Assembly: GCA_037126765.1 (NCBI GenBank)
Contig: JBBCBC010000027.1
Span: 4,550,406-4,614,405 of the forward strand
DNA length: 64,000 nucleotides
From: Stenogyne calaminthoides
Taxonomy: Eukaryota > Streptophyta > Magnoliopsida > Lamiales > Lamiaceae
Direction: 5' to 3'
The translations under genes and the position numbers were made by a program. The notes beneath the pieces are model-generated. The model searched no databases, was not told the DNA's origin, and was given only the letters and a program-made list of their open reading frames with translations. Position 1 is the stretch's first letter, and every line of letters begins with the position of its first letter. This document shows positions 10,312-22,060 of this stretch, piece by piece.

Positions 10312-11331
10312 ATGGCTACACACGGATTAGGTAAAATTATGTGTAACTATGCATCCCTCGCCAAGAAGGTAGTTGAAGATAAATATGTTGTTTTTGGAGT
10401 TACACAAGACCCTGAATCCCAGGAAGTGGAGCAAATACTGAGAGACAATCATCTTGAATTTTTCTGTTCATGGTCTGGGAATCCGGTGATGCAGTACGAA
10501 GCTCTAGAATTTCTCCGAAACTTGGAAATCACATCTCCAGGAGACGAATTCACATCAATGGTGAACGGAGAAGAGATTAGGGTTACCAATGCTTACCTGA
10601 TACGCATTTTTAACCTACCGAGAGGGAAAATTTCTCCAGCTCATTATCGGGAGGATGAGGATGACAAAATCCGACGGGAACTGTTCCGGGATGCTAACAA
10701 GGGACAAACATTTGATTTCACCAAACCAATGTTAAAAAGAAAGTACAGATTGCTCTTTGATGTTCTGTCAAAGACAATTCTTGGAATCTCCTTCAGTCCA
10801 GACGGACTGACGTCTGTGAAGTTGCATTGCCTAGCTGCCATGGTTGATAGAGCGTCAAATATAAACTGGCATGGGGCACTCAAAGCTGTTCTGGTGCAAG
10901 AACACCAGAAAATTGGAGTAAATGAGCACAGAGAAGTCTACCTGAAGAAGAAGATAGGGAACCTCAATAAAGTGGCAGTTATTCTGAGGGACAAGCTACC
11001 TCAAAAAGAATGGGACAGTGAAGGCATCAAGAGCTACAAGGCTCTCTTGAATGATTCTGCCAAGATTTTCGGTCCGCTTGATTCTGATCCTCAGATCACC
11101 ATCAAGAGGAAAAGAAAAGGTGCTGATGAAGAAGGGACTGAGCTACTTGTTGTCCCAAGCAAGAAAAAAAAAAGACCAAGGTCGGCACATCCGTGTCAAG
11201 AGATCAAGAAACACAGGAGATCTCCAATGAATCTGTTCATAGAATCAGGAACAGAGGAGGAGGAAACTGATAGCGAGAAAAAATCCTCCAAGAGCCGGAC
11301 AGGCAGCAAGTCCACAGGCTCCCAAAAATAG
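10312..11331 (+). CDS. Accessory protein of the retrotransposon, N-terminal part
   Basis: A 339-codon open frame starts at ATG directly after an acceptor-like TTTGTAG. Residues 60-110 contain a block around MVNGEEIRVTNAYLIRIFNLPRG, and residues 165-205 a helical block around VKLHCLAAMVDR. This pattern, a V-x-G block then an F-x-LP block then an M-V-x-R helix, resembles the domain annotated as 'putative plant transposon protein' in many plant repeats; that is my inference. Residues 265-340 are Lys/Arg/Glu/Ser rich with KKKKRPR, a possible nuclear signal. The frame ends at a TAG that may be an eroded CAG. It lies where SIRE-type elements carry an extra, sometimes env-like, frame, but I see no signal peptide or membrane segment. 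Confidence 0.6.
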   Translation: MATHGLGKIMCNYASLAKKVVEDKYVVFGVTQDPESQEVEQILRDNHLEFFCSWSGNPVMQYEALEFLRNLEITSPGDEFTSMVNGEEIRVTNAYLIRIFNLPRGKISPAHYREDEDDKIRRELFRDANKGQTFDFTKPMLKRKYRLLFDVLSKTILGISFSPDGLTSVKLHCLAAMVDRASNINWHGALKAVLVQEHQKIGVNEHREVYLKKKIGNLNKVAVILRDKLPQKEWDSEGIKSYKALLNDSAKIFGPLDSDPQITIKRKRKGADEEGTELLVVPSKKKKRPRSAHPCQEIKKHRRSPMNLFIESGTEEEETDSEKKSSKSRTGSKSTGSQK

Positions 11332-13449
11332 GTCTTCATACCTGAGAGGCAAAAATCCTATGCTGAAAGCTCTCCTGATCTGCCACATGAAGGAGATTTT
11401 GGGGCTGACCTGACACGATCTCCTTCTCCCAAATCTCGGGCTCCTTCTCCTACTCTCATGCATACAAGAGATCACGACCAGCTTGTACTTATGGAGGAAG
11501 AACAGATAGCAGAACCTGTTGCGGAACTAAAATAGCAGGAGGTTGAACAGGCAGTGATGGAGATCATGCAACATATGCCGGAAGCTGCACCTGAAAGACT
11601 CCCATCACCAGCCAAGTTTATCTCCAAAGTGAACAGAACTGTTTCTGGCCACATGATCAGACTGAGGATAGCACGCGAACTGGAACAAACATATCCAGAA
11701 CTGTCTGATCATCAATTCGTATTGGATGAAGTAAAATCCTGGCCTGGAGAGATTTAAGGCTGAAAAACTTCACAGATCTGTTCATGATTGTAGAACAGTT
11801 GGGCGGGGCTGATGAATTTGCTGATTTCGATTTTGACATGCGCAAGGCTGCCGCAGTAAGCTCACCAACTGTTTTATTATTTGAAGTTGAGGTAAAGAAA
11901 TTGATCTATCACAAGCTGGGTAGAACAGTTGAGCAGGCTGAGGAAGACATTGAACTGCAGACGGAGGAGGCAGCTGCCGATGAAGGTGATGTTGGTGTTT
12001 CGGCACGTGACCAACCACCAGAGGTGAAAGTGTCCGCGACAACTGTTGGAACGTCTCAAGGTCCAACAGGTCAGGCCATGCTGACAATTCCTGCGACACA
12101 CATCACATCTGATCAACTTAAAGAGATCAGATCATGCTTCAAGGATTTGTTGTAGCAAGAAGTTGAAGGTTTCCTGGCAAATTCCATCAGTTCAACAATT
12201 GCAGATCATCGCCAGGCATTTGAGAAAGTTATGGAGGAACAGAGACTGTATATGTCTTCCCAGGTCGCTAAGCTAAAAGAAAATTTTGCCAAGGAAATGA
12301 AGCTGATTACTAAAAATTTCTCTAAGACTGTGGAAGAGAATCTGGCAAAGATTTCAAACTTGGAGGTCTCTCTGTTAGTGGCACTGGATAAACTGAAGCT
12401 GAATGAAGAAAAGCTTGATAAGATAATTCTTACCTTTTCAACAGCCATAGAGTCTGCTAAATCTGAGCTGGTGAACAAAATCAGTGAACTATCTGTTCAA
12501 GCTCAAGGCTTATCTGCTGCAGATCTCAACAAAACTCTAGCCGTCAGTTTTGGATCCCTGACTTCCCATATCAATGCTATTTTTGATCAAACCAAAAAGG
12601 GGGAAGGACAGGTTGAGAAACCAACTGGCCTGATCAGAACAACCGAAGATCTTATTCACACTATTGAGTCACATGATCAGAGGCTTCAAAGTCTAGATGA
12701 GATGGCAGTTGAAGTCCGTGCCAGGCTAGAAAGGGCCAAGTTGAAGGGCAAAGGAACTGGACCGTCGCATTCTGCACTTCTACCTCCTCAAGCGCTTTCT
12801 GCTCAAAGAATCACGAGGAGTGCATCTGCTGCACAGGTAGAAGCAGACAGGCGACTGGCTGCTAGACTGACTAAAGAAGAACTAGCTGAGGAGGCCCGAA
12901 TGAATGAGGAAGAAAGAAGGAAAGAAAGGTTGGCTGAAGCTGAAGGATTAAAAAGAAGATATTCTGCAAGGCTGAGAAATGGTCAAATCGGCAAAGATTT
13001 TGTTGAGCCGTTGATCCCTGGCAGGGTAGAAGACATTATCAGAAATGATAGCGGGAAGAAGCCAGACTGAAGACCTGGCGTGGAATCAGGGCAGAATGGT
13101 TGATGATGCCTTTGTGCTAGACATTGTGCCTTCAGAAGAGTCTCCAGATGAGGAATTCCTGAACTGGATGGAAAACAAACATCCTGACTTTCTGAAGGAG
13201 GTCCAGATAGATGCCGAGAGCATCAATGCTAAGATCACACATCCTCCATATGATGTGTTGGACTATCAGAGAAAGACTGATGGATCCTTCGACAGATTGG
13301 CCTTTGAAAGATTCTATTACAACCTGATTGGCAAAGCTGCCATCACTGATCCAGGCCAAGTTAACAGTGTCAAATGGAAGTTGTACCGAATTTTCAATGT
13401 GCCTCGGAACATGAGGGAGATGCCAGAAGGGTACATTCCGAGGGATTGA
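11332..13449 (+). pseudogene. Accessory protein of the retrotransposon, broken C-terminal part with coiled coil
   Basis: Sense coding continues with the same composition. 11554-11757 is in the same frame as the N-terminal part; 11784-12155 and 12231-13070 share another frame and are split by a single TAG; 13045-13449 returns to the first frame. Three internal stops (11329, 11533 and 12153) are all TAG. The piece 12231-13070 is strongly helical, with long heptad-like runs rich in Leu, Glu and Lys, then an Arg/Glu/Ala-rich segment near its residues 205-245: a likely coiled coil. The last piece is acidic and ends in PEGYIPRD. The function is unknown. The parts appear to be one long frame of roughly a thousand codons, now broken. 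Confidence 0.55.
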
Positions 13450-13633
13450 AGATCAGAAGACATTGGGATCAGTTTATGCTTTTGTTTTTCAAATATTGTA
13501 ATGCTTTATCTTAATGAAAAACAAGCTCCATTTCTGATCCTAAGACAATCTCTCACTGTCTTCTGATTATTTGTTCCTTACTGTTTTATTCATATCAACT
13601 GATGGTTGGTTTCTCATATGTTTTGGTTTTATC

Positions 13634-13646
13634 AAAAAGGGGGAAA
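13634..13646 (+). promoter_or_regulatory. Polypurine tract
   Basis: AAAAAGGGGGAAA ends one base before the 3' LTR. It is the expected primer site for plus-strand cDNA synthesis, and of the form usual in copia elements. Confidence 0.92.
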
Positions 13647-13647
13647 T

Positions 13648-15104
13648 TGTTGGAAAATTTATTAAGTTTTGATAAAAGTTCCAAAACAGATGTAATAGGA
13701 CCAGTCAGAATCTGTTAGATGACTGATGTTTTATATTGAGAACTAGGCTGACCAGTTGAGAACTGATGTATAGAGCAACTGATGTATAAATTAGATTAGA
13801 ACACACATTGAGGGGGAACTCAATGTGTATAACTCTTAGTCTTGAAGATCAGTTATAAAGATCACTTATGAAGATCAGAAGAGAAGAACTGAAGATCTGA
13901 AGATATCAAGAACTGAAGACAGATAAAGCACATCAGATGAAGTCAGTAAGTTGAGCTAAGACAACTTACAATCAAAGACTTCATATAGGGCAGATCAGTT
14001 CACCTGATCTGTTCAGTTCTAAGAAGTGTTCTGAAAGTTCATCATACTTTCAGAAAGGTCGACCAGACAACAAGCATAAAACCTATCAAGACCAGATTGA
14101 ATGGTACTTGCTAGCCTATGATAGATCAACACGACTGTACGGAACTGATAGGACTCAGGGTTGGAGGCTCAATGTTCAACGGCTAGAAAGGACAAAGTTG
14201 CATACTTTCGGCCATACCGCCTCTGAGAAGAATCATATCAACCCTGCAAACCTACCTTAAATAGACCGAAATTTGAATTGCTCTCCAACGGCTAGTTCGA
14301 TTTTGTGCCTATAAATAATGGATCAAACCTTCATAGTAAGGTTACGGAAATTATTCACAAGCAAAAGCTCTCAAGATTTCCGCACGAAGAACACAATTAC
14401 AAGAGTTATTCTTAAGTGTTCATCCATTAGTTCTTAGCAGAATACTTATCCTCTAGCTCTTGGCTACTTAGAAGATAGGATAGTATTCTAGTTGGAACAA
14501 AACAAATCTTATACCAAAATACTGTTAGGTTAAGTTTGTTATAGCAAGATTTCTATCTAGGGTTTCTAGATTAGATTTCTGGGATTGGTTGAGTGTGAAC
14601 TCGTTAAATATCTGTTGTTGAACTAACACATTAAGCTAAGTTCAGTTGGTTAAGTTGGTGCCCCTGCTGATAGGGAAGAGTGGACGTAGGATAAGTTGTC
14701 CGAACCACTATAAATCGGTGTGCCTTTAATCTGCTTTACACATACTTGCACACAACTTGTTATTTGCATGCATATTTTGTACCTAGATCAGATTAGCATC
14801 AAGCTTCTGATCTGATCAATTTGGCATTTTAGTCACCTGATCCGAACTGTTGGTCAGAATCTCATTTGAGTAAAACTGGTTTTCTACACGGGTTAACTTA
14901 TCTTCCGCACCGTCAGTTAAGTTGATAGACGCCGAACTGATCTGTCTACCAGATCAGTAAGTCGGATATCAGTCCAAACTGATTCACATCGCACTCTGAT
15001 CAGACATACGTACAAACACATCTGATCCACGAAAAAGTTTTTGAAGTCTATTCACCCCTCCCCTCTAGACTTCAACCCTCACTGAAACCCGTTCGGGACC
15101 TACA
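13648..15104 (+). repeat. 3' LTR
   Basis: Starts TGTTGG right after the polypurine tract and ends CCTACA before the ATATA target duplication. It is about 10 bases shorter than the 5' LTR, mainly from a small deletion near 14612. Its TATA box is at 14310-14317. In the block matching 2414-2461 it keeps normal CAG and CTG triplets, as does the partial LTR at the left edge. Confidence 0.96.
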
Positions 15105-15109
15105 ATATA
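15105..15109. repeat. Right target-site duplication ATATA
   Basis: Matches 1113-1117 exactly and directly abuts the 3' LTR end. Confidence 0.85.
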
Positions 15110-16422
15110 TATTTACATATATAAGATATCTAATATTTTCATGTTAAACATTAATTTGACAATTAGTAGGCTCATCATAAAGTGTTAGAAAAAATATAAT
15201 AATTCATTTATATATAATATTTTAAATAATACATTGAAAACGAAATATAAGGAGATGTTTCAAACCTACCAAAATATTGAAAACATAATGTAAGGAAAAA
15301 TTTAATATTAGGAGAGTTATGAAAATTTATTAAAATCACAAATGACGCACTTACCTTAAATTAAATGTACGGCTGAGATTGATAACTGAAGATCCAACAG
15401 TCGAGGACAAAAGGATGGAAAACCAAAGTTGATATCCGTAAGTGTATTATATAGTTATATATAAATATATTTTAAACACACATTTTAAGTAGCGTAAAAA
15501 AAATTATTACACGCTTAAGAATGTACACGATTAAAAAAGTAGCGTCAAAATTATTTTTAATTATCAATATTATAAGATTTACCATATACACAAACAAAAT
15601 GAATTGCTTGATTGAAGTCAACAAATAATCATCACCATATATTTTTTTTAATAAGAATCTACATACAATTTTTATAAAATAATACATTGCATAATGAATT
15701 GCTTCTAAAAGGTAAATAATACATTTATAAATTCTTAAATAATTGAATATCACATAATCCATTAAAGAATATGATAAAAAGATTGTGAACAGTTAACATT
15801 GCTCTTGACTACTTTCAATTACAAACCGAATAAAATATAAATGATTCCAATGATGTTTTATTTTAGTAGTCTCAATAATATATTCCTTGCAAATGATCGA
15901 CAGAAAAATAATATAAGTACCATCACATATATAATTGATAGTTGTAGGGATAAAGTTTAATATTACTATATTCATGGCACAAGTTAATATCATCCACTTG
16001 CACAATAGTAGATGAAACTCTGAAATATCATATCCCACGAAACTAGAAAGAATTGACTATTTCTTGAATAAAGGCGACATCGAATATAACTCCAGTGAAT
16101 GCAAGACTAAATGTCGATGCTACCAGAAAATCTAAAGAGCGAATGCAAAACTTAACGCCTATACGACCAGAAAATTAATAAATTCAAAACATTTCAAAGA
16201 TAATTAATCACCAAAAAATTTATACGATGTCCTGATTTATCTTCCATGAATTGTTGATTCTTCATTTCGTTGAGGAGATTTCTAAAACACAGTGTTTGGT
16301 GGACAAACCAAGTTGATAAAATTGATAAAATTCCTAACATTACATCTAATTCACTAAGAATTGTCCATAATAAAGAGAGACAATTCTTAATACATTCTTA
16401 ATACACAAAAAATAAAAGGCAA
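15110..16422. other. AT-rich intergenic DNA, nothing recognised
   Basis: Long AT-rich sequence. Minus-strand open stretches at 15472-15762 and 15793-16038 are of low-complexity Ile/Leu/Phe/Tyr composition, as expected from AT-rich DNA, and have no motif. Confidence 0.6.
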
Positions 16423-16657
16423 AGTATAGTGTGAACAAGTTTTACGGTGAAACTGGTTAAGGAGTGTAATTTATATTACTAAAGTGTGTGACTTTTTACT
16501 GTAAAGTGTGTGACTTTTTATTATAAAGAGTATTACTCATAAAAGTGAAGGGTGTGACTTATATTATAGCAAAGAGTGTCGTAGTGATAACTAAAGTGTG
16601 TGACTTATATTACTAAAGTGTATGTCTGTAAAAAAAAAACCAGTTTCACAGCATACC
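16423..16657 (-). mobile_element. MITE, copy A of a family with TCACACCCTTTAG-type internal repeats
   Basis: Ends are inverted: GTATAGTGTGAACAAG... on the left and ...CAGTTTCACAGCATAC on the right. Internally the motif GTGTGACTTATATTACTAAA and variants recur several times. It is the reverse complement of copies at 23495-23764 and 38754-39022. There is no coding capacity. The right terminal repeat is shortened by a deletion. Confidence 0.8.
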
Positions 16658-18094
16658 AACTCAAAATAAAATGAAACTACTACAAATGAGATTGAAAAAA
16701 ATGGAGTGTTAAACCCCTCTTTAAATAGGTGGGAGAACAAAAAATTTACCATTGGAATAAGCAAGTAATAAAGACGAATTTAATATCATTAATTTAATTG
16801 TCAAAATTACTATGAATAAATTATGTAAAAAATGTAGGGCTGAGATTGATTGTTGAAAATCCAACGGCCCAGAAAAAAGAGCGGGAAAACTAATATGGTG
16901 AAATTCTTCTTGAAACAATTTAATTAAATGAAATTATAGATTTTAGTATATGTTGTTAGAGACATATTTTTTACTATTGAAATGAATTAAATTGTATTCA
17001 TAATTGATACTTTTAAGCTCGTTTAGGTTCAACTAAGTACGAAAAATTTCATAAACCAATAATATATCCATTATGGGGAACTCATTTTTTGCTACAATTT
17101 ATGGAACACTCTTACTATAAGGGGTTGTTTTGAAACATAATTCAAGGGTGTAGAATTTTTTTTTTTGGTGTGACCCAGCTTTAAAAAAAAACACTTCTAC
17201 ATTTTTAGTTGTGTTTTAAAACACTCCCAGGTACAAAATTTGGGACAAAAAATCTTTATCGTCTTTTTGTAATTAATGTGCAGAAATATGGGTCATGTGG
17301 ATTTTTAAAATCTGACATTTTCTTATGTACCGATAACATCACATGCTTATAGTGTCTGAATTATTTTTTGCAAAGTGTGTTTTCTCACTTTAAAATAAAC
17401 TATATACATATAAATATGCAGATTTTGCGCACAATTTAAAAAAGGCAATGTTTTCTATTTTCTTGAAAATAAACATCTCAACTATAAGGGTAAAGTGTGA
17501 ATGTTTTGTATCTTAGAGTGAGATTAAAAAATAATTGTATTTTAAGGTAAGACTTGATGACATTTATTAGCAATTTTCTCATTCGTTAAATAGCTCGAAC
17601 TCGGCTAAAAACTAAATAATTCAAGCTAAAAAACACCCAGACTCGATTTGATTAGTAATTATTACATTCCCAGAAGCCCAAGTTCTTCCTCAAGCTGCAA
17701 AATTGAAACACCACACTTGTCCACATTCTTCAACAAATGAAAAAATTGAACAATGTTTTCACTTATTTCTTCAAGAAATTATCAACTTCTTGAAGCACCT
17801 ACGCCATGTGTATCATTTAGATTAGCCAAATTTGTCAAACAAATAGACAACAAGATAAAATGGATTCAAATTATTTATAGTGCCTGTTTTAAGTAGTGTT
17901 TTGAGGCTCTATTGGAATAGTAGAAGCATTTTTAACCAACTTTTAAAAAAACAATGTTTATCACTATTTCAATATAGTTTATAGAATTCTAAAAAGTGCT
18001 TTAGAAATATATATTTTTAAAGCTGTTAGACACAACTTTTCAAAAAAATAAGTGCTTCTATCTTTTTAGTTGAGTTTCAAAACACGACCTTAGT
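16658..18094. other. AT-rich intergenic DNA with diffuse repeats
   Basis: No gene seen. 17135-17230 and 17920-18085 carry paired motifs of the 'hundred-base foldback' kind (AAGTGCTTCTA with AGTTGTGTTTTAAAACAC), also seen near 41990-42110, suggesting small eroded transposons. Confidence 0.5.
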
Positions 18095-18393
18095 CTAATA
18101 GAGACGAACCTCGATTGCAATTACAATTGGTGAAGTATCGCCTACTTCTTCAAATCCAAGCTTTACTGCCATATCTATTGTAAGAAACATATATTGCCAC
18201 AAGTAAGTAGATTTAGATAACATGTTTAAGCAAACAGTGTGAAAAAGAAGAAAAATAAATATTGAGAAGGATAATTGTACATGGGATTAAATGAGTTTAG
18301 ATCATACTTTCAAGAGAGATTCTCACATCAGCGGTTGCATATGCTTCGCCCCTTAATTTCTTCGAAAAGGGTAGATAGTCGCTTCATGGTTTA
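18095..18393 (-). pseudogene. Unrecognised coding-like remnant, two exon-like blocks
   Basis: On the minus strand 18393-18308 is bounded by TTTTCAG and GTATGA. It encodes a block reading DYLPFSKKLRGEAYATADV and then RISLE. 18174-18095 begins after TACAATAG and encodes MAVKLGFEEVGDTSPIVIAIE, ending at a TAG. The two blocks join in phase. A possible further 21-base exon lies at 19220-19240 (after TTGCAG, before GTAAT; VVLDEI). Composition and splice phase look like a true protein, but the first block needs one missing base near 18373 to stay in frame. I do not recognise the family. It may be a gene fragment, a decayed gene, or a gene disturbed by sequence error. Confidence 0.35.
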
Positions 18394-20040
18394 CTGAAAA
18401 CCCGGAAGGAAGCAGTTAGATAAGACGACTCTACTGCTAAAATACATCGACAAAATTGGAGTAAATTGTAAAATTGGTCATGTATCTATTGGACATTAGT
18501 CCTATACGAATCAATCTACTCAATTTAGTCTTGTAACTTGTAAATGGTGCAATTTTTGTCCTGTATTGCAAACGTTTGAAAAAAATTGCACGTGTCGAAA
18601 TTCCATGTAGCAACCGGACTAATGGTTGGCATAACGAGACCCAAATATATAAATTTTAATTAAAAATTAAAAAATTAATTATCATCCTAAAATAAAAAAT
18701 GGTCAACATAGGAGTAAAGTTGCAGCATTTTATGAAGTGGATTGAGAATTTGATAGATATAGGACCAATTTTGCATATTAGTCACAAGTCACAAAATTGA
18801 TATCAAAGCTTAGTATAAGGATGAATGATATCATCTGTTCCACTTTCCGTGTTCCACTCCATGTTCTATACTGTGGATGTATGACAAGTGGAGATTAAGA
18901 TATTATTTAAAGGTCCACCATAATCCTGGGTCCATGTGTTAAAGATCCAGGAAGTGGGACATATTTGGAACATGAGAAAATGACACAGAGGAATAGAACT
19001 AATCTATCAGATGGTATATTGTAAAACTGGACCTAAAAGAAATTGCTCATTGCCACTTTTGATACATATGCTCGAAAATGGTCATTTTTCTAAATGCAGA
19101 ACTGATCACAAAATTGTTGGGACAATTAATGGTAAAAAAGGGTCACTTTTGCAATAAAACCGAATATCATATAGAAGTTGGTCATGCAAATTAAAAGAAC
19201 TCCACATATATATTATTACCAATTTCATCGAGGACAACTTCTGCAATACATCGGTCTGAAGAGAAAAGGAATGGAATGTTAAACCTCAAGTCAAATTCTA
19301 AAAGCAAGGCAGGACCAAATTTGCAAAAAAATAAGAACATGTGAGTCCAAAGATTTTGGTAATTTCAGACATAATCAAGAACGCCTCTCGTTTTTTTGGT
19401 AAACCATTTTTGGTCCCATAACTTGTCTATTGCCCAATTTTAGTTCAAAAAAACTAACTTGATTTAGTCCCAATATTTTATAGGGAAAAAAAAAATCCAT
19501 TTTGGCCTAAAATCGCCGAAAAATTGAAAACAATATCTTTTTATACCATGAAATCCAATTTTGGCTCTATAACTTGACTACTGCCCAATTTTGACCCCAA
19601 ATTAAATCCTCACATGACATAAAATCTCAGCGTTTTTGGGGCCAAATTAAATCCTCACACAACATCACAACTGAGCCATAATCATACTCAAAATGCCACC
19701 TTTTCAAAACTCCAAATATTAAAAAAAAAAAAAAAGGTTTAAGGTAGTCTTTTGCCACTCAAAAAATTTGAACTTTATCATATTTGATTCATCAAACAAT
19801 GCTGGAGAACTTTCAGAATCCAGCACTGAAGCTGAAAAAACAGAGAACATTTGGAGGACTTGAGTTCCCATAACTTGCAAGAGAGCTTATGATCTAACTT
19901 CTTTCTTTTTATAGATGAACCAAGTAAAAAACCAACAATTATTAGACAAAGTTTTCTATAAACTTGGTTCACGGAAGTTTTATGGCACGAAGTGTAAATG
20001 TTTAGTGATTTTAAAAATAGTAAATGGAGATACTTATGGG
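18394..20040. other. Intergenic DNA with dispersed 'TTTTGGTCC...' repeats
   Basis: 18470-18800 and 19400-19640 contain paired phrases such as CATAACTTG...TGCCCAATTTT, a common type of non-coding plant repeat; similar text recurs at 35925-36190. Poly(A) and poly(T) runs are present (19722-19735). Apart from the possible 21-base exon at 19220-19240, no gene is seen. Confidence 0.5.
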
Positions 20041-20115
20041 CAGATTTAGGGGGTGGGCCATCCCCACCAAATTTTTTCTCAAGCCCAGCAAAAAAAACTT
20101 TTTATATAATTTATG

Positions 20116-20160
<45 letters not shown>

Positions 20161-20875
20161 ATTTTGATTGTTATGTTTTTAGCCCAGTTTATCTAAACTC
20201 AATTTGTTTCTAACTCAATTAAATTATTTTTTTGAAATAGAAAATACACAAAATCAACACACTAATTTAACACAAATCTCAATTTTATGACTTTATTATC
20301 TGATTTCTTCTCCCTATTAAATTTATCTTTTAATTTTATTAAGTATAAATTATGTATTATATATATATATAATATTATCTATTAAAAACCAGTGGGTCCA
20401 TCATATTGGCTCAAATACAACATATTCACTAACTACCTGCACGATTTTGAGAAGAACACAAGGCCCATTCCAAATGTATTTTAAAATCAACGGCAATAAT
20501 CTTGTTTAAAAAATCATTGAATAAAATAACTTATATTTCATATTAATAATATAAGTTTACAATTCAGCGATTCTTTTCTTGGCAAGCAAACGACAAGAAG
20601 CAAAATCTGATTCAACCGCTGCTCCCCATATTTCTGCAAACAACTTTCATTTTTTGCAATCAATTTAAAGTTGCACTCAAAAAGTTGATTTTTAAGCTAA
20701 AATACACTATGGAATTAATGGAAATACTAAAATTTGAAAAAAAGACCCAAATCTTTTTGCATCCTATTTATATCATAGTCTCATGAATGTATAAATCAAA
20801 ATAGAAAACTTACCCCTTATCAAAATTATGTTTTCTAGCCCACCCCTCCATCAATTTTTGGAGCCACCTCTGACG
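20041..20875. mobile_element. Possible non-autonomous DNA transposon
   Basis: The left end reads AGATTTAGGGGGTGGGCC and the right end, reversed, reads AGAGGTGGCTCC..GGGTGGGCT, an imperfect inverted pair of a kind common in plant hAT-like elements. The interior is AT-rich with a (TA)n run at 20119-20149. There is no transposase. I could not fix a target duplication. Confidence 0.4.
20395..20830. repeat. Local duplication, unit 1
   Basis: Segments here recur in the same order at 21262-22060: ATTGGCTCAAATACAACATA (20404), GGCAAGCAAACGACAAGAAG (20581) and AAATACTAAAATTTGAAAAA (20722). The two units differ by indels. The middle segment is open on the minus strand in both and could be an old exon, but I do not recognise it. 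Confidence 0.7.
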
Positions 20876-21261
20876 ATACTGATACTTAATATGCTAAAAG
20901 GTAATATTAAAAAAAAAAAAAAAAGTTCACGTAAAGATGGTTCAGGGAAGACCTACTCCATTTATAAACATGAGCAAAGACCCACTACAAAAGAAAATTA
21001 TAAAGCAACGTTGAAGATTTATAATTAAAGTAATACTCATGTGAACTAGGTATTATCATTGTTATGCACATAAAATTTCACTTTTTTAAAATATAAAATA
21101 TTTTTTTTAAATTTGTAGTGAAAATTTTTTCTTTTTTTTTTAAAAAAATATTTTTTTTTATAATTTCTAAAAATGAACTTGAATTCACACAAGTTTTTTG
21201 TTCTTATAACTATTAATAAACCACAAAATGATAGTTAATTCTACGCAAACAAGCAAAGATC

Positions 21262-22060
21262 CATCAAAATTGGCTCAAATACAACATATTCACTAACTAC
21301 CTGCACGATTTTGAGAAGAACACAATGTAGCCATTATTTATTAATATTAAAATAAATATCATCTCAATTTCAAAAAAAAATGATAAAATTAATTATAATG
21401 TTAAAAAATAATAACATGTTTTTTTTTTTTTATTAACTATATATTCCAAATAAGAGGAGTTAGTATCTTTTGAAATTTGTTCAGATTAATTTTTTTTTTA
21501 TAGACATACCAATGGACAAAAATATACAACGGACCACCATAATTATGATCCATGTGTTAAAAGATCATCCGTAATCAGTTTAAAATGAAATAATTTTGGA
21601 AACAAAAAAAAAAGACAAAGTGTTAATTAAGAACAATGGAAGTAAAAGATTGAAATAAGAATAAACTAGAACATAAAAAAGAGCTTTACAATTCAGCGAA
21701 AAAAGTTCATATAAATTTTTTACGATCTTTTTATATAATAAATACCATGATTGGCAAGCAAACGACAAGAAGCAAGAATCTGATTCAACCGCTGCTCCCC
21801 ATTCTTCTGCAAACAACTGCTTCGTTTTCTTGCAATCTTTTCTGGATTTATCCAAGTGGGTGATTGCATGTTATGCCACTCCAAAAGAATTGGATTGCAA
21901 TTCCAGGAAAAATGAAATTAGCTTCTACAATGAAACATCATTTTTAGTGGGAAATCTAACCTTAATAGGAAATACTAAAATTTGAAAAAAAGACCCAAAT
22001 CTTTTGCATCCTATTTATATCATAGTCTCATGAATGCACATCAAATAAATCAAAATAGAA
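21262..22060. repeat. Local duplication, unit 2
   Basis: Second copy of the block described at 20395-20830, with extra sequence (21333-21510) that recurs in a third place (23284-23550) around a MITE insertion. The minus-strand open stretch starting at 21855 covers the conserved middle segment. Confidence 0.65.

Larger units (their letters stand above)
1118..15104 (+). mobile_element. Complete Ty1-copia LTR retrotransposon with large accessory region (SIRE/Maximus-like)
   Basis: The element is about 13,990 bp. Parts in order: 5' LTR (1118-2584), tRNA-iMet primer site (2587-2598), gag (2727-4397), then pol remnants with protease, integrase, reverse transcriptase and RNase H (about 5240-8743), an accessory region (8744-13633), polypurine tract (13634-13646) and 3' LTR (13648-15104). 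Integrase precedes RT, the Ty1-copia order. Great length, a gag with a long charged tail, the style of the RT around YVDDIIFG and extra coding matter after pol suggest the SIRE/Maximus lineage; that is inference. Over the first 520 or so LTR bases I count roughly 19 substitutions between the two LTRs, so the insertion is fairly young. Pol is nevertheless interrupted many times, which is out of step with that low divergence (see findings). Confidence 0.97.

Noticed and set aside
15472..16038. Minus-strand open frames in AT-rich DNA
   Set aside because: Low-complexity Ile/Leu/Phe/Tyr composition, no motif, no splice or promoter context.
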